A stretch of DNA of 64,000 nt, from positions 1-64,000 of the forward strand of contig NZ_KB908272.1 of assembly GCF_000382405.1 (NCBI RefSeq). Reading direction: 5' to 3'. Both the position numbers and the translations under genes were made by a program. The notes under the pieces were generated by a model. It ran no database searches and was not told the DNA's origin. It was given only the letters and a program-made list of their open reading frames with translations. The stretch comes from Mycobacterium sp. 141. GTDB lineage: Bacteria > Actinomycetota > Actinomycetes > Mycobacteriales > Mycobacteriaceae. Positions 1 through 11,426 of this stretch are shown piece by piece; position 1 is the stretch's first letter; each line of letters opens with the position of its first letter.

Positions 1-488
1 CGATGCCGATCTTCGACACGTTGCGGCCGGCCGGTGAGATCGCCGACGGGTTCGTGCACGCCGGTCCGGTGGGCGCCGGGCATTACGCCAAGATGGTGCA
101 CAACGGTATCGAGTACGGGCTGATGCACGCCTACGCCGAAGGCTACGAACTGCTGGCCGCTGAGAAGCTCATCAAGAATCCACAGGCCGTCATCCAGGCG
201 TGGAGCAATGGCACGGTGGTGCGGTCGTGGTTGCAGGAGCTGCTGGCCAAGGCGCTCAAGGAAGATCCCGGTTTCGACGACATCACCGGGTACACCGAGG
301 ATTCCGGTGAAGGCCGGTGGACGGTCGAGGAGGCCATCTACCACCGGGTGCCGATGCCGGTGATCGCCGCAGCGTTGTTCGCCCGGTTCGCCTCGAGGCA
401 GCAGGACTCCCCCACCATGAAAGCGGTGGCGGCCCTGCGTAACCAGTTCGGTGGACACGCGGTCCAGAGGATCAGCGAGTCCGGGTGA
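1..488 (+). CDS. gnd: 6-phosphogluconate dehydrogenase (decarboxylating), C-terminal part
   Basis: The open frame runs in from the left edge, so only the C-terminal ~161 residues are present. It matches the all-helical dimerisation and substrate domain of NADP/NAD-linked 6-phosphogluconate dehydrogenase, which converts 6-phosphogluconate to ribulose 5-phosphate plus CO2 in the oxidative pentose phosphate pathway. The family signature GAGHYAKMVHNGIEYG, with the catalytic Lys and the substrate-binding HNGIEYG, is intact. The protein ends soon after this domain, as in the short YqeC-type enzymes and M. tuberculosis Gnd2 rather than the long E. coli type (inference). Stop TGA at 486-488. Confidence 0.93.
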   Translation, partial: MPIFDTLRPAGEIADGFVHAGPVGAGHYAKMVHNGIEYGLMHAYAEGYELLAAEKLIKNPQAVIQAWSNGTVVRSWLQELLAKALKEDPGFDDITGYTEDSGEGRWTVEEAIYHRVPMPVIAAALFARFASRQQDSPTMKAVAALRNQFGGHAVQRISESG

Positions 489-531
489 TCGCGATTTCGG
501 TCGCTTAGAAGTCCCCACACGAGAGGTCCAG

Positions 532-984
532 ATGATGACGACCGAACAACCCACCGATCCCTGGGCACTGACTCGTAATGGAAGGCCGGACGTCGGGCAG
601 AAGGCCACGCGTGAGTACACGCTCACCATGGAGCACACCAGGATGTGGGCTGAGATCAGCCAAGACTTCAACCCGTTGCACTTCGATGACGACGCGGCGG
701 CCAGGTCGCTGTTCGGTCGGAGGGTGGGTCACGGGGGCCTCATGCAGGCGATCCTGCACGGCATCTGTGGAACTGACCTACCCGGACCCGGGACGGTCTT
801 TTTGAACCTCGACTGGCAACTAAAGAACCCGATCTACTTCGACGAAACCGTGGTGGGTGAGGTCGAGGTGCTCGAGGTACGCGACGACAAGCCGATGTGC
901 CTGCTACGGACCACGATCACCCGGCCCGACGGTGTGGTCGCCCTGACGGGCGAAGCGCGCACCTGGACCACCGCACTGGACTGA
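532..984 (+). CDS. MaoC-like hotdog-fold dehydratase/hydratase-type protein
   Basis: A 150-residue protein. Near residue 45 it has SQDFNPLHFDD, the hydratase-2 motif in which Asp and His activate water in R-specific enoyl hydratases of the MaoC family. The later GHGGLMQAILHG stretch is the hotdog central helix. I chose ATG 532 (or 535 just after it) because GAGAGG lies at 521-526; the frame is open further upstream, but that would overlap gnd. It follows gnd by about 43 bp in the same direction. The true substrate (acyl-CoA or other thioester) cannot be read from the sequence; a thioesterase-like role is possible. Confidence 0.82.
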   Translation: MMTTEQPTDPWALTRNGRPDVGQKATREYTLTMEHTRMWAEISQDFNPLHFDDDAAARSLFGRRVGHGGLMQAILHGICGTDLPGPGTVFLNLDWQLKNPIYFDETVVGEVEVLEVRDDKPMCLLRTTITRPDGVVALTGEARTWTTALD

Positions 985-1393
985 TCGCTGTCATGGTGGC
1001 GCTTGTCATCAGCGAAATCTGTTGTCCGATCTTGCCATTTGTATTCGGATAAACCTGGATCCGCAGGGCTGCGATGTTTTTCGGTATGCGGTGAGCCCGA
1101 ACAACTGGCTCGCCGAAGGTTTTGGAGAACCAGATCATGTCGAGCGCAACAGATTTGGTCAACCGGGGCATCGTAGAAGTGATGACCGCGGCCGCCGCTG
1201 CAGTCGACAACCATCGCCACCCGTACTGCCAACGAATCTCCAACCTGGGGATTGTCAAATGTGTTGTGCTGGTGCATAGTAACCGTGTGGGTGTAAGACA
1301 CCTCACAGCCGACGCGACACAGCACCGTGGTTCGGGTTCCTTGGGTGGGCGTTATCGCCGCCGCGAAAACAAACGATCATGGAGGTGGCTGCC
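985..1393. other. Intergenic region upstream of the flavin reductase pair
   Basis: About 400 bp without a convincing gene. Short frames here (for example 1122-1403) lack family resemblance and have no clear ribosome binding site. The stretch from 1000 to 1290 is visibly less GC-rich than its neighbours. Near its end an inverted repeat GGTGT-AAG-ACACC (1290-1302) lies about 90 bp before the start of the FMN reductase gene, so the promoter and an operator may lie here. Confidence 0.5.
1290..1302. promoter_or_regulatory. Inverted repeat, candidate operator of the flavin reductase operon
   Basis: GGTGT-AAG-ACACC is a perfect 5-bp inverted repeat with a 3-nt spacer in the noncoding DNA before the two flavin reductase genes. 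The placement suits a dimeric repressor site. No regulator gene adjoins it, so the assignment is only positional. Confidence 0.3.
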
Positions 1394-1918
1394 GTGGAAG
1401 TGACGGTAGTGGTCGGCAATCCGAAGCCGCGCTCACGCACGCGCGAAATCGCCGAAGCGGTAGCGAAGTTCGTCACCGAGCACAACGGGGCGCAGCTGGC
1501 CCCGACAATAGATTTGTGCGATGTCAGCGAGTTGATGTTCCGTTGGCCGAACGCCACCCTGGAGGATCTCGGGAACCGGCTGGCAGCAACCGATATTGCG
1601 GTGGTCGCGTCCCCCACCTATAAGGCGGCCTACACGGGCCTGCTCAAAGCATTTTTGGATCGATACGGCAACAACGGACTGGCCGGCGTCACTGCGATTC
1701 CCGTCATGACGGGGGCGGGACTGCAACACGCGTTGGCAGTGGAAACAAGCTTGCGACCGGTGCTGGTGGAGCTGGGGGCATCGGTACCGACCCGTGGGTT
1801 GTACTTCGAAGTATCGCAGATGGACCAGATGTCGAAAGTTGTTGAGCGGTGGGCCATGGACAATCTCGCAACATGCGGCGCGATCCGCGGCGCGGCACGG
1901 GTTGGAGCCGGGCGATGA
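1394..1918 (+). CDS. NAD(P)H-dependent FMN reductase, flavodoxin-like
   Basis: A 174-residue flavodoxin-fold protein. It begins with a beta strand and the loop GNPKPRSRT, which fits the FMN-phosphate loop of the SsuE/MsuE family, and has SPTYKAAYTGLLKAFLDR around residue 75, the hallmark of NADPH-dependent FMN reductases. Such enzymes supply reduced flavin to a separate monooxygenase. I chose GTG 1394 because GGAGG at 1381-1385 is well spaced for it; ATG 1379 would overlap that ribosome binding site. The last four bases overlap the next gene (ATGA), so the two are probably translationally coupled. No partner monooxygenase is in the window. Confidence 0.85.
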   Translation: MEVTVVVGNPKPRSRTREIAEAVAKFVTEHNGAQLAPTIDLCDVSELMFRWPNATLEDLGNRLAATDIAVVASPTYKAAYTGLLKAFLDRYGNNGLAGVTAIPVMTGAGLQHALAVETSLRPVLVELGASVPTRGLYFEVSQMDQMSKVVERWAMDNLATCGAIRGAARVGAGR

Positions 1919-2439
1919 GCACCAGACTCGATTTCGACGGCGCCCGCTTTCGTGATGTTCTCGCACACCTTCCGACGGGCGTAACGATCATCACGGCGAA
2001 CACGCCGGAAGGTCCCACCGGGATGGCCGCAAATTCGTTCACCTCGGTCTCGCTTGATCCGCCGCTTGTGCTGTTCTGCCCGGCGAAATCGTCGTCGACC
2101 TGGCCCCTGTTGCGCACCGCCGGAATGTTTTGCGTAAACGTAATGGCCGGGCACCACAGAGAATTGGTCGGGCAGTTCGCCCGCAAGGGTGCCGAGCGAT
2201 TCGCCGGGGTGAGCTACCAAACCCATGAGGAAGGACCGGTACTCAACGAGGCGGTGGCTTGGCTCACGTGCCGGATTCACACCGAGCACGATGCGGGAGA
2301 CCACACGATCGTGGTCGCCGAAGTGACCCGCCTAGACGCCCGCCCCGAGAGCGAACCGCTGGTCTTTTTGCGGGGTCGGTACGGGATGTTCCAGGAAGTC
2401 GCCACCCGTGAGGTCGTCGCGGAACCGAAACGGGCATGA
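1915..2439 (+). CDS. Flavin reductase domain protein (HpaC/HsaB-like)
   Basis: A 174-residue split-barrel flavin-binding protein of the flavin_reduct family. FRDVLAHLPTGVTIITA near the start and GMAANSFTSVSLDPPLVLFC are typical of the small reductase component of two-component flavin monooxygenases, which reduces FMN/FAD with NAD(P)H. ATG 1915 overlaps the stop of the preceding FMN reductase by four bases. Two unrelated flavin reductases in one operon is unusual: one may feed a monooxygenase elsewhere, or this one may itself be an oxidoreductase of a flavin-linked pathway (inference). Confidence 0.88.
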   Translation: MSTRLDFDGARFRDVLAHLPTGVTIITANTPEGPTGMAANSFTSVSLDPPLVLFCPAKSSSTWPLLRTAGMFCVNVMAGHHRELVGQFARKGAERFAGVSYQTHEEGPVLNEAVAWLTCRIHTEHDAGDHTIVVAEVTRLDARPESEPLVFLRGRYGMFQEVATREVVAEPKRA

Positions 2440-2479
2440 ATACGTGCACTGAAAACCCCGCCATGTCCCCTGACCGTGA

Positions 2480-2608
2480 CTCGAGTCAGCTAGCCAACTC
2501 AACGCCCACCCGGATCGGGAGCTTGCGGCGTTCGCACGGATCAACAACTTCTTCAACCTCTTTCGCGCCCGGCATCACCGCTGGGCCACTCGTGGAATGG
2601 ATCGGTAA
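2480..2608 (+). pseudogene. Possible 3' remnant of an unidentified gene
   Basis: Between the flavin reductase and the AmiS-like gene, a frame without a start codon is open from 2480 to the TAA at 2606-2608. Its ~42 residues (ending NNFFNLFRARHHRWATRGMDR, read from the DNA) look like a natural C-terminus with plausible codon use. It is cut off upstream by TGA at 2477. I do not recognise the family. It could be the tail of a gene lost by deletion, or chance. Confidence 0.25.
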
Positions 2609-2611
2609 CTA

Positions 2612-3289
2612 ATGGGAAACGTTGGACTGCTTCTTGTCGGCGTGGCATTGCTCGTCAACGGACTTGTGTCGGTCGGGGTTGTCGAAGCCCGCGGGGCCGC
2701 GCCGCTGAACCTACTCGTCGGGTCCGCCCAGGTCGTGCTGCCGACGCTCGTGCTCATCCAGTCCGAAGGCGATCCCGCCATCGTCAACGCGACCTGGCCG
2801 AGTTATCTGTTCGGGTTCACCTACCTGTGGTTCGGGCTCATCCAGATCTTCGACCTGGACACGCGAGGATTCGGCTGGTTCAGCTTGTTCGTCGCGGCCA
2901 TCGCGGTGTATCACGCGATCAAGAGCATCGGCACGGATTCGGTGTTCGCGGTCATCTGGCTCACGTGGGCCATTATGTGGTCGCTGTTCTTCGTACTGAT
3001 GGCTCTGGGCGTGACCAAGGCGGGCCGCGTCGACCTGGGCCATTTCACCGGATGGTTCCTCGTGCTGCTCGGGGTCCCGACCGCCACCGTGACGGGGATC
3101 CTGCTGCTCAACGGGCAGTGGCCCACCTCGGCGGGGGCCGGTTCGGCTGCGTTGGCAATCCTGGTGGTGGCGACGGCGCTCTCCGTGGCGCTGGCGCGGC
3201 GCAGCGCACCTCGAGACGAGGACGCGGCGGGCGAGGCGTCGGTGAACGGGGGCGTGCCACAAGCCGTGTCAGTTACCGTGCGTGGCTAA
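2612..3289 (+). CDS. AmiS/UreI family transporter (amide/urea channel)
   Basis: A 225-residue, very hydrophobic protein with about six membrane segments. It matches the AmiS/UreI family: the start MGNVGLLLVGVALLVNGL, the central FGFTYLWFGLIQIFDLD, then WFSLFVAAI and the C-terminal TMs. Members carry short-chain amides or urea across the membrane; UreI is proton-gated. ATG 2612 lies three bases after the TAA of the possible remnant. No amidase or urease gene is beside it here, unlike typical amidase operons, so its substrate is uncertain. A LuxR-type ATPase regulator follows 82 bp downstream in the same direction and may control it or be co-transcribed. Confidence 0.85.
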   Translation: MGNVGLLLVGVALLVNGLVSVGVVEARGAAPLNLLVGSAQVVLPTLVLIQSEGDPAIVNATWPSYLFGFTYLWFGLIQIFDLDTRGFGWFSLFVAAIAVYHAIKSIGTDSVFAVIWLTWAIMWSLFFVLMALGVTKAGRVDLGHFTGWFLVLLGVPTATVTGILLLNGQWPTSAGAGSAALAILVVATALSVALARRSAPRDEDAAGEASVNGGVPQAVSVTVRG

Positions 3290-3371
3290 GATCAGTAGGC
3301 TGACTGTGATTACCGTCACTGACGAATGGTGGGGCGCCGCTGGGGGGTGCTGAAGATCGGAGGACTCTAGG

Positions 3372-6353
3372 GTGACAACTCATTCGATCGGTGGGCGGAG
3401 CATCACCGGTCGAGAATGGGAAACCCTCCAGCAGGTGCTCGGACACTCGACCAACGCCGAGGTTGCGACGGCTCTCGGAATCAGCGTCCGCACGGTGGAA
3501 AGCCACGTGTCGAAACTCCTCGCGAAGTTCGAAGTGACTGACCGACGGGACCTGATCCAGGTCGTCAAGGCCGAGATGGACGATGCGCCCCCCACCCCCG
3601 TTGCCCCGCCCACAGCGTTGCTACGCATGGTAGATGCCGGGCGGTTCGTGGGCCGTACCGACGAAATGGGCCAACTTCACCGAGAGTGGGCGGCTGTGCA
3701 AACCAGGGCCAGCACCCGGATAGCCCTCGTCGTCGGCGATGCCGGCATCGGCAAGAGCAAGCTGGTCGCCGAGTTCGCCCGGCAGGTCTCGGAGCAGGGT
3801 TCGCCACTGGTTTTCTACGGTCGCTGCGAGGAGGTCGGCGGGGGGCCGTTTGAAGCGATAGGACGCGCGATCTCGCCCTACGTCGAGTCGTGTAATCCAC
3901 TCGCGCTCGCGGAGCACCTGGGTGATCTCACATCCGAGCTGCGCAGAATCTGCCCCGATTCGCGAGTTCGCTTCCCGTCGGGCCTCGCGGACGAGATGCC
4001 GACCGATCCCAACCTCACCCGGATGCGGATGTTTGGCGCCACAGCCGGCGTGCTTCGCCATGCGGTGCAGGTCGCGCCGCTCCTACTGGTTATCGATGAC
4101 CTCCATTGGGCGTCTGCGCGGACGCTGCAGTTCCTGCCCTATCTGGTGAAGTCGGAGTTCCAGGGCCCGATGCTCGTGGTGTGCACCTACCGCCCGCAAG
4201 CACCGTCGAGCGCCATGATCGATTTCCTCGGGGAGATGAGCAGGGATATCGTTCCGACGCAGATCCACCTCGACGAACTGCACCGAAGCGACGTGGTCGA
4301 GCTGTTGGAGTCGGTGCCCGGTCTGAACGTTTCGCGGGAACGGCTGGCACAGGAGATCTTTTCGGAGACCAGAGGCAATCCCCTGTTCGTGGCGGAGCTG
4401 ATCCGCAACATCGCCGATAGCTCGGCGGCATCGTCGGCCACGTCGACCCATGTGCCACGTGGAATCAAGGATGTGATCGCTGTGAGATCACGACGCCTCG
4501 CGCAGGAAACCCAGGACTTGTTGCGGACCGCCGCGGTGCTTGGACATGAGTTCAATCTGGCCCTGCTGCAGCACGTTGCCCAGGTCGACGATCAGACACT
4601 CTTGGCCGCCGTCGAGGAGGCAGTGCAGGCCAATCTGCTGTTCGACGTCACAGTGGCGGTACCACGGGCGGTGGAGCGGTACGCGTTCTGCCATGCGATC
4701 GTGCACCGCGCCATCCTGGAGGGCGTGTCAGCCGTGCGGCGTCGACGTCTGCACGCGGCGGCCGCCCGGGCACTGGAAGAACTATATTCCGATGATCTCT
4801 CGGAGTGGGCCGACGAGATCGCGCGCCACCTGGTGGAGGCGGGGCAGGTCACCGACCGCGCGGACGCCGTTCGGTACCTGACGATGGCGGGGCGGTCCGC
4901 ACTGGGTAGTTCCGCAGTCGAGGAGGCGCTAGGCTTCTTCGATCAGGCCATAGTGTTCACCGAGTCGAGCGATGCCTCGGAACGCGCCGAGCTCTCCTAT
5001 CAGCGGGGCATCGCGCAGCGCGCCCTGGGACAGTGGGCGGAATCGGTCGCGTCACTGTACAAGGCACTCGATCTCTATGCCGAAGTCGATGACGCCGTTG
5101 CCATTTCGCGCACATGTATGGCCGCGAGCCAGACCATCTTCTGGTCTTTCCGGACCGGGGAGGCGCGCGACCTGGCGCTCTACGGGTTGGGCTTGATCGG
5201 TGACGCGTCCGGCCGGGAGCGGGGACGACTGCTCGGCGCGTTGGCCTTCGCGAACGCGTGGGACGGCGACTACGAAGCCGGCACACAAAACATCGAGGAA
5301 GCACTCGAGCTGGCGGAACGGACCGGCGATACGGAGCTCAAAGGCCACGCCCTGGCGATCCGCGCGATGCAGTTGCCGGCCTTCCTCGAGCACGCCAACG
5401 CGGTAGCCGCGGGTTACGAGGCTTTGCAGATATTGCGCCACAGCGATGATGCGTGGACCTATGCCAGCCTGTTGGGCTTCATGAAATACGCACTGGTGGG
5501 ATTGGGGCGCCTGGACGAAGCAACCACGATCGGGGTGGAACTCAACCAGGTGGCGAATCGGGTCGGCAATTATGCGGCACAGCAACATTACAGTCGGATG
5601 AAGGCGCTGATTGAGTTCTTCCGGCGTGGACGCATTCCTGATCTGGAGAGGTTCGCCCGTCGCGACCTTGAGTTCTGTGACACCGTCGGTCCCGGCGTGC
5701 GAGAGCATTCGTTGTCCTGGCTCGGGCTCAGCAAATTCCTGGCCGGAAACTGGTCGGAAGCTAAGGCTTTGTACTCCGCCGCGCTGGACATCGAGGTGGA
5801 GGACACCGCGATGGTCGGCTGGAGTTGGTCGTCGCTGTTCGAAATCCTCGCCTACCTGGGCGACGACAACGCGGCCATGGAACTACTGGACCAGCATCGG
5901 CACAATCTGCCCACACCGGGACAGCCGAACACCTGCGGTTCATGGACCGCAGGGCTGGCCGCGGTGGAGGGTTTGGCCATCTTGAAACGGTTCGATCAGG
6001 CGGCTGAGCTGCTCCCCGTGGTGGAAGGGTTCCTCGATAAATCCGCCGTGGTGTGTATCGAGTACCGAGGCGGTCGATTGGTCAAGCGTGCCGTTGCCGT
6101 TGCCGCCGCCGCGGCGGGTGATTGGGTGCGTGCAGAGTCGTACTTCCTTGCCGCACTTGCCGATGCAGAGTCGATGCCGCATGTCGTGGAACATGCGCAC
6201 ACCCTGCGGTTCTTCGGGCAGATGCTCCTCACCCGGGGAGATGAGGAGTCAACCGCACGCGGCCGGCGCTACCTGGAAGCCGCATTGACCGAATATTCGC
6301 ACCTCGAGATGCCGCGCCACGCCGCGCTGTGCCGATCCGGACTTTCGGAATAG
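3372..6353 (+). CDS. Large ATPase transcriptional regulator with N-terminal LuxR HTH
   Basis: A 993-residue regulator. Residues ~10-65 form a LuxR/GerE helix-turn-helix (ITGREWETLQQVL, then ALGISVRTVESHVSKLL). Residues ~91 onward begin a STAND-type AAA ATPase: FVGRTDEM, Walker A GDAGIGKSK at 122-130 and Walker B LLLVIDDLHWAS near 240. From ~residue 500 to the end the protein is alpha-helical and TPR-like. LAL regulators normally carry the HTH at the C-terminus; here it comes first. Start GTG 3372 is preceded by GGAGGA. The ligand sensed by the helical repeats is unknown; the adjacent AmiS-like channel suggests amide or nitrogen metabolism, but that is only positional. Confidence 0.88.
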   Translation: MTTHSIGGRSITGREWETLQQVLGHSTNAEVATALGISVRTVESHVSKLLAKFEVTDRRDLIQVVKAEMDDAPPTPVAPPTALLRMVDAGRFVGRTDEMGQLHREWAAVQTRASTRIALVVGDAGIGKSKLVAEFARQVSEQGSPLVFYGRCEEVGGGPFEAIGRAISPYVESCNPLALAEHLGDLTSELRRICPDSRVRFPSGLADEMPTDPNLTRMRMFGATAGVLRHAVQVAPLLLVIDDLHWASARTLQFLPYLVKSEFQGPMLVVCTYRPQAPSSAMIDFLGEMSRDIVPTQIHLDELHRSDVVELLESVPGLNVSRERLAQEIFSETRGNPLFVAELIRNIADSSAASSATSTHVPRGIKDVIAVRSRRLAQETQDLLRTAAVLGHEFNLALLQHVAQVDDQTLLAAVEEAVQANLLFDVTVAVPRAVERYAFCHAIVHRAILEGVSAVRRRRLHAAAARALEELYSDDLSEWADEIARHLVEAGQVTDRADAVRYLTMAGRSALGSSAVEEALGFFDQAIVFTESSDASERAELSYQRGIAQRALGQWAESVASLYKALDLYAEVDDAVAISRTCMAASQTIFWSFRTGEARDLALYGLGLIGDASGRERGRLLGALAFANAWDGDYEAGTQNIEEALELAERTGDTELKGHALAIRAMQLPAFLEHANAVAAGYEALQILRHSDDAWTYASLLGFMKYALVGLGRLDEATTIGVELNQVANRVGNYAAQQHYSRMKALIEFFRRGRIPDLERFARRDLEFCDTVGPGVREHSLSWLGLSKFLAGNWSEAKALYSAALDIEVEDTAMVGWSWSSLFEILAYLGDDNAAMELLDQHRHNLPTPGQPNTCGSWTAGLAAVEGLAILKRFDQAAELLPVVEGFLDKSAVVCIEYRGGRLVKRAVAVAAAAAGDWVRAESYFLAALADAESMPHVVEHAHTLRFFGQMLLTRGDEESTARGRRYLEAALTEYSHLEMPRHAALCRSGLSE

Positions 6354-6460
6354 GAAGTGCTCACGTAAACCGTCGGAACATCCGTGGACGCCACGAGTTC
6401 CGGTCAACGGGCTGGGCGGCCTTCACCGCTAATCCGACAGCTGGAAGGCCTGTGGCGAGA

Positions 6461-7720
6461 TCACGACGAGGGACCGAATCCGGCCGATTGTGCGACCGGC
6501 TCGTCGACGCCGGTATCCGGCCGACCGAGGAGCCAGCTCAGCAGCGGGCCGGCCATGGCAGTCGTGACCACGGCCATCACGACCATGAGTGAGTAGAGTT
6601 CGCGCCCGATAAAGCCGAGCTGCAACCCGACGTTGAGGACAATCAGCTCGGTCAGCCCGCGCGTGTTCATCAGAGTGCCCAGCGCGGCGGCCTGGCGCAC
6701 GGGCATCCGGTTCAGGCAGGCGGCGACGAACGCGCCGACGAACTTGCCTCCCACGGCCACCGCCAAGATCAGCCCGAGGCTGCCCAGCCCACCCAGCCCG
6801 AGCCCGGACAAATCGACGGCCAGTCCGGCTACCAGGAAGAACACCGGCAGCAGCAGGGTCTTGATCAGCGGCGCCAGGCGCTCGTGCACCTCCCGGCGCA
6901 GCTGGTCGGTGCCCGCGTGCGGCATGGCGATGCCGAATAGGAAGGCGCCGAAGATGTAATGCAGGCCGATCCATTCGGTGGCGGCGGCCGAAACCAGGAG
7001 CCCGGCGAGAATGCCCACGAACACCGTCGGTGCCAGCCGCGGCGATGTGCTGCGGGCAGCCAGCCGGCGCAGTGCCGGCCGAACGACATACAGCATGATC
7101 AGCAGGTAGGGGATGGCGAGCAGGACGCGCCATTGGCTGGCGCCGTCGCCCTGCGCTGTGATCGCGACCACTATGGCCAACAGCGACCAGGCCAGTATGT
7201 CGTCGATGGCGGCGCAGGCCACGGCGACGACACCGAGTGGTGTCCCCGCCATGCCCCGGTCGGTGAGGATGCGGACGAGCACCGGAAAAGCGGTGATCGA
7301 CATCGCGATGCCCACGAACAATGCGAACGCCAGCTTGTCGCCGGTACCGTAGCGGGGCATCAGATGCAGGCTGAGCAGGACACCGAGGCCGAACGGCAGC
7401 AGGATGGAAGCGATCGACACCGTGACCGGAGTGGCACCGCTGCCGCGAATCACCGCCGGGTTCCATTCGAGGCCGACGATGAACATGAACACCGCCACTC
7501 CGATCGCCGCCAGAGCGCTGAACAGTGGTCGGGTCTCGGCCGGGAAGAGCGCGCCGGACACGGCTCCGTGGAAAAACGTCGGGCCCAGTGCGATACCGGC
7601 CAGCATCTCGCCGATGACGGCGGGCTGGCCCAACCGCCGGGCCAGCACACCCAGCAGCCGTGCGAGCACCACCATCGTGGCCAGGCCCAGCAGGAGCATG
7701 CAAGTTTGTTGGGGGGTCAT
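6461..7720 (-). CDS. Cation:proton antiporter, CPA2 (Kef/NapA-like)
   Basis: A 419-residue polytopic protein with about 12-13 membrane segments and no cytoplasmic RCK/TrkA domain. RLGQPAVIGEMLAGIALGPT near residue 30 and the Asp-Asp ion-binding motif in AIDDILAW around residue 170 are typical of Na+/H+ exchangers of the CPA2 family. It converges with the LuxR-type regulator (107 bp gap). The start ATG overlaps the stop of a 61-codon frame upstream (ATGA), and a candidate DtxR-family metal box lies ~240 bp upstream. Exchange of Na+ or K+ for protons is the family role; the ion is not predictable. Confidence 0.9.
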   Translation of the reverse strand: MTPQQTCMLLLGLATMVVLARLLGVLARRLGQPAVIGEMLAGIALGPTFFHGAVSGALFPAETRPLFSALAAIGVAVFMFIVGLEWNPAVIRGSGATPVTVSIASILLPFGLGVLLSLHLMPRYGTGDKLAFALFVGIAMSITAFPVLVRILTDRGMAGTPLGVVAVACAAIDDILAWSLLAIVVAITAQGDGASQWRVLLAIPYLLIMLYVVRPALRRLAARSTSPRLAPTVFVGILAGLLVSAAATEWIGLHYIFGAFLFGIAMPHAGTDQLRREVHERLAPLIKTLLLPVFFLVAGLAVDLSGLGLGGLGSLGLILAVAVGGKFVGAFVAACLNRMPVRQAAALGTLMNTRGLTELIVLNVGLQLGFIGRELYSLMVVMAVVTTAMAGPLLSWLLGRPDTGVDEPVAQSAGFGPSS

Positions 7721-7902
7721 ACGTGATGCACTCCGTTCTCTCCCGGCATCAGCCGAGAAGGAGTTCGAGATGGACGGATGAGGGAATGAGCCGCAGCAGG
7801 GGGGAACGGAAAGCCACGTCGAGGCGATTCTCGACCGAAAAAGACGATGTCATGGCCCTCGTCAGGCAGCTGTTCGATAGTCGTCAGCCCGCCCCCACTC
7901 AC
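7717..7902 (-). CDS. Possible small ORF coupled to the antiporter gene
   Basis: A 61-codon frame (MSGGGLTTIEQLP... to ...GENGVHHV). Its TGA overlaps the ATG of the antiporter in an ATGA arrangement typical of translational coupling. It contains no recognisable domain and is rich in Pro and Arg. It could be a leader ORF or chance. The four-base overlap and the lack of another gene in the 430-bp gap are the only support. Confidence 0.25.
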   Translation of the reverse strand: MSGGGLTTIEQLPDEGHDIVFFGRESPRRGFPFPPAAAHSLIRPSRTPSRLMPGENGVHHV

Positions 7903-8151
7903 ACACCTTCATCGATCCATGACCCTTCGCAATTCCGAGCAACATGTGTGCACACACAGGTTAGGCAACACTAATTTGTTTTGGTGGCCCACGTTGAGCT
8001 GGGATACGCAGTGGAATCGCTGTCTATGGGCGAAGTTCGGGACATGTCGGCGGGTCCGGGTGCACAGTGCCCCGAACTGCCGCTTCCCGCAGAACTAACG
8101 CCCGCACGACAGTACCGAGGGACGTGGCTGTCGACGCCGCGGCACCAGCCG
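7721..8151. other. Intergenic region between gcvP end and the antiporter
   Basis: About 430 bp. On the minus strand it holds the small coupled ORF and, at 7958-7974, a DtxR-family-like operator in an AT-richer patch (about 7920-7985) that probably contains the antiporter promoter. No other gene is convincing; plus-strand frames here continue into gcvP antisense and are shadows. Confidence 0.5.
7958..7974. promoter_or_regulatory. Candidate DtxR-family (IdeR or MntR) operator
   Basis: AGGTTAGGCAACACTAA matches the core of the mycobacterial iron box (consensus core AGGTTAGGCTAACCTAA) at 14 of 17 positions, with the left half intact. IdeR represses or activates genes in response to Fe2+, and related MntR boxes are similar. 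It lies upstream of the antiporter transcription unit on the minus strand. The right half is degenerate, so in vivo binding is uncertain. Confidence 0.4.
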
Positions 8152-11070
<2,919 letters not shown>

Positions 11071-11144
11071 TCAAGGCTCCCTGGTTGCGCCGCGCCGCCG
11101 CGGTAGGTCGAGACGGCAGCCCTGTCCGCAGACGACGGGCTGCA

Positions 11145-11346
11145 CTCCCTCTCCCTCTGTCGTCAACCCGGTCCCGGGCGCCTGAGAGATTCGATGCCGG
11201 TCGGCATCTTTCCCCATGGGCGGGCACTCGCGGGGAGCACCACTTTCCAGAGGCATCGGGGCCCGTGCGGTCCTGGGTACCTGAGAGGTTGACGGAGAGG
11301 TGTTGCTCCTTCGGCGTCCGTAGCTGGCAACCACGGAACTCTCCCG
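11145..11346 (-). ncRNA. Tandem glycine riboswitch upstream of gcvP
   Basis: Read on the minus strand, the leader has two glycine-aptamer modules. The first runs from GGGAGAGTTCCG through GCCGAAGGAGCAAC to CCTCTCAGG with GGAC (about 11346-11265). The second has CTCTGGAAAG and ATCTCTCAGGCGCC followed by GACAGAGGGAG (about 11250-11145). These are the conserved cores of the type that binds glycine, often cooperatively. It ends ~75 nt before the gcvP start. In actinobacteria such elements usually turn on the glycine cleavage genes when glycine is abundant. I did not see a clear terminator, so control could be transcriptional or translational. Confidence 0.9.
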
Positions 11347-11426
11347 CACAAGGGCGATGCGCGGTCAATTCTACCGGCCGGTTGCGGCCACCGCGAACAC
11401 CGCTCTTGCCGGCGAAATCGAGCGGC

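Noticed and set aside
1122..1403. 93-codon ORF in the gap before the FMN reductase
   Set aside because: No domain, ends in a low-complexity WRWLPWK tail overlapping the next gene, and it includes the probable operator.
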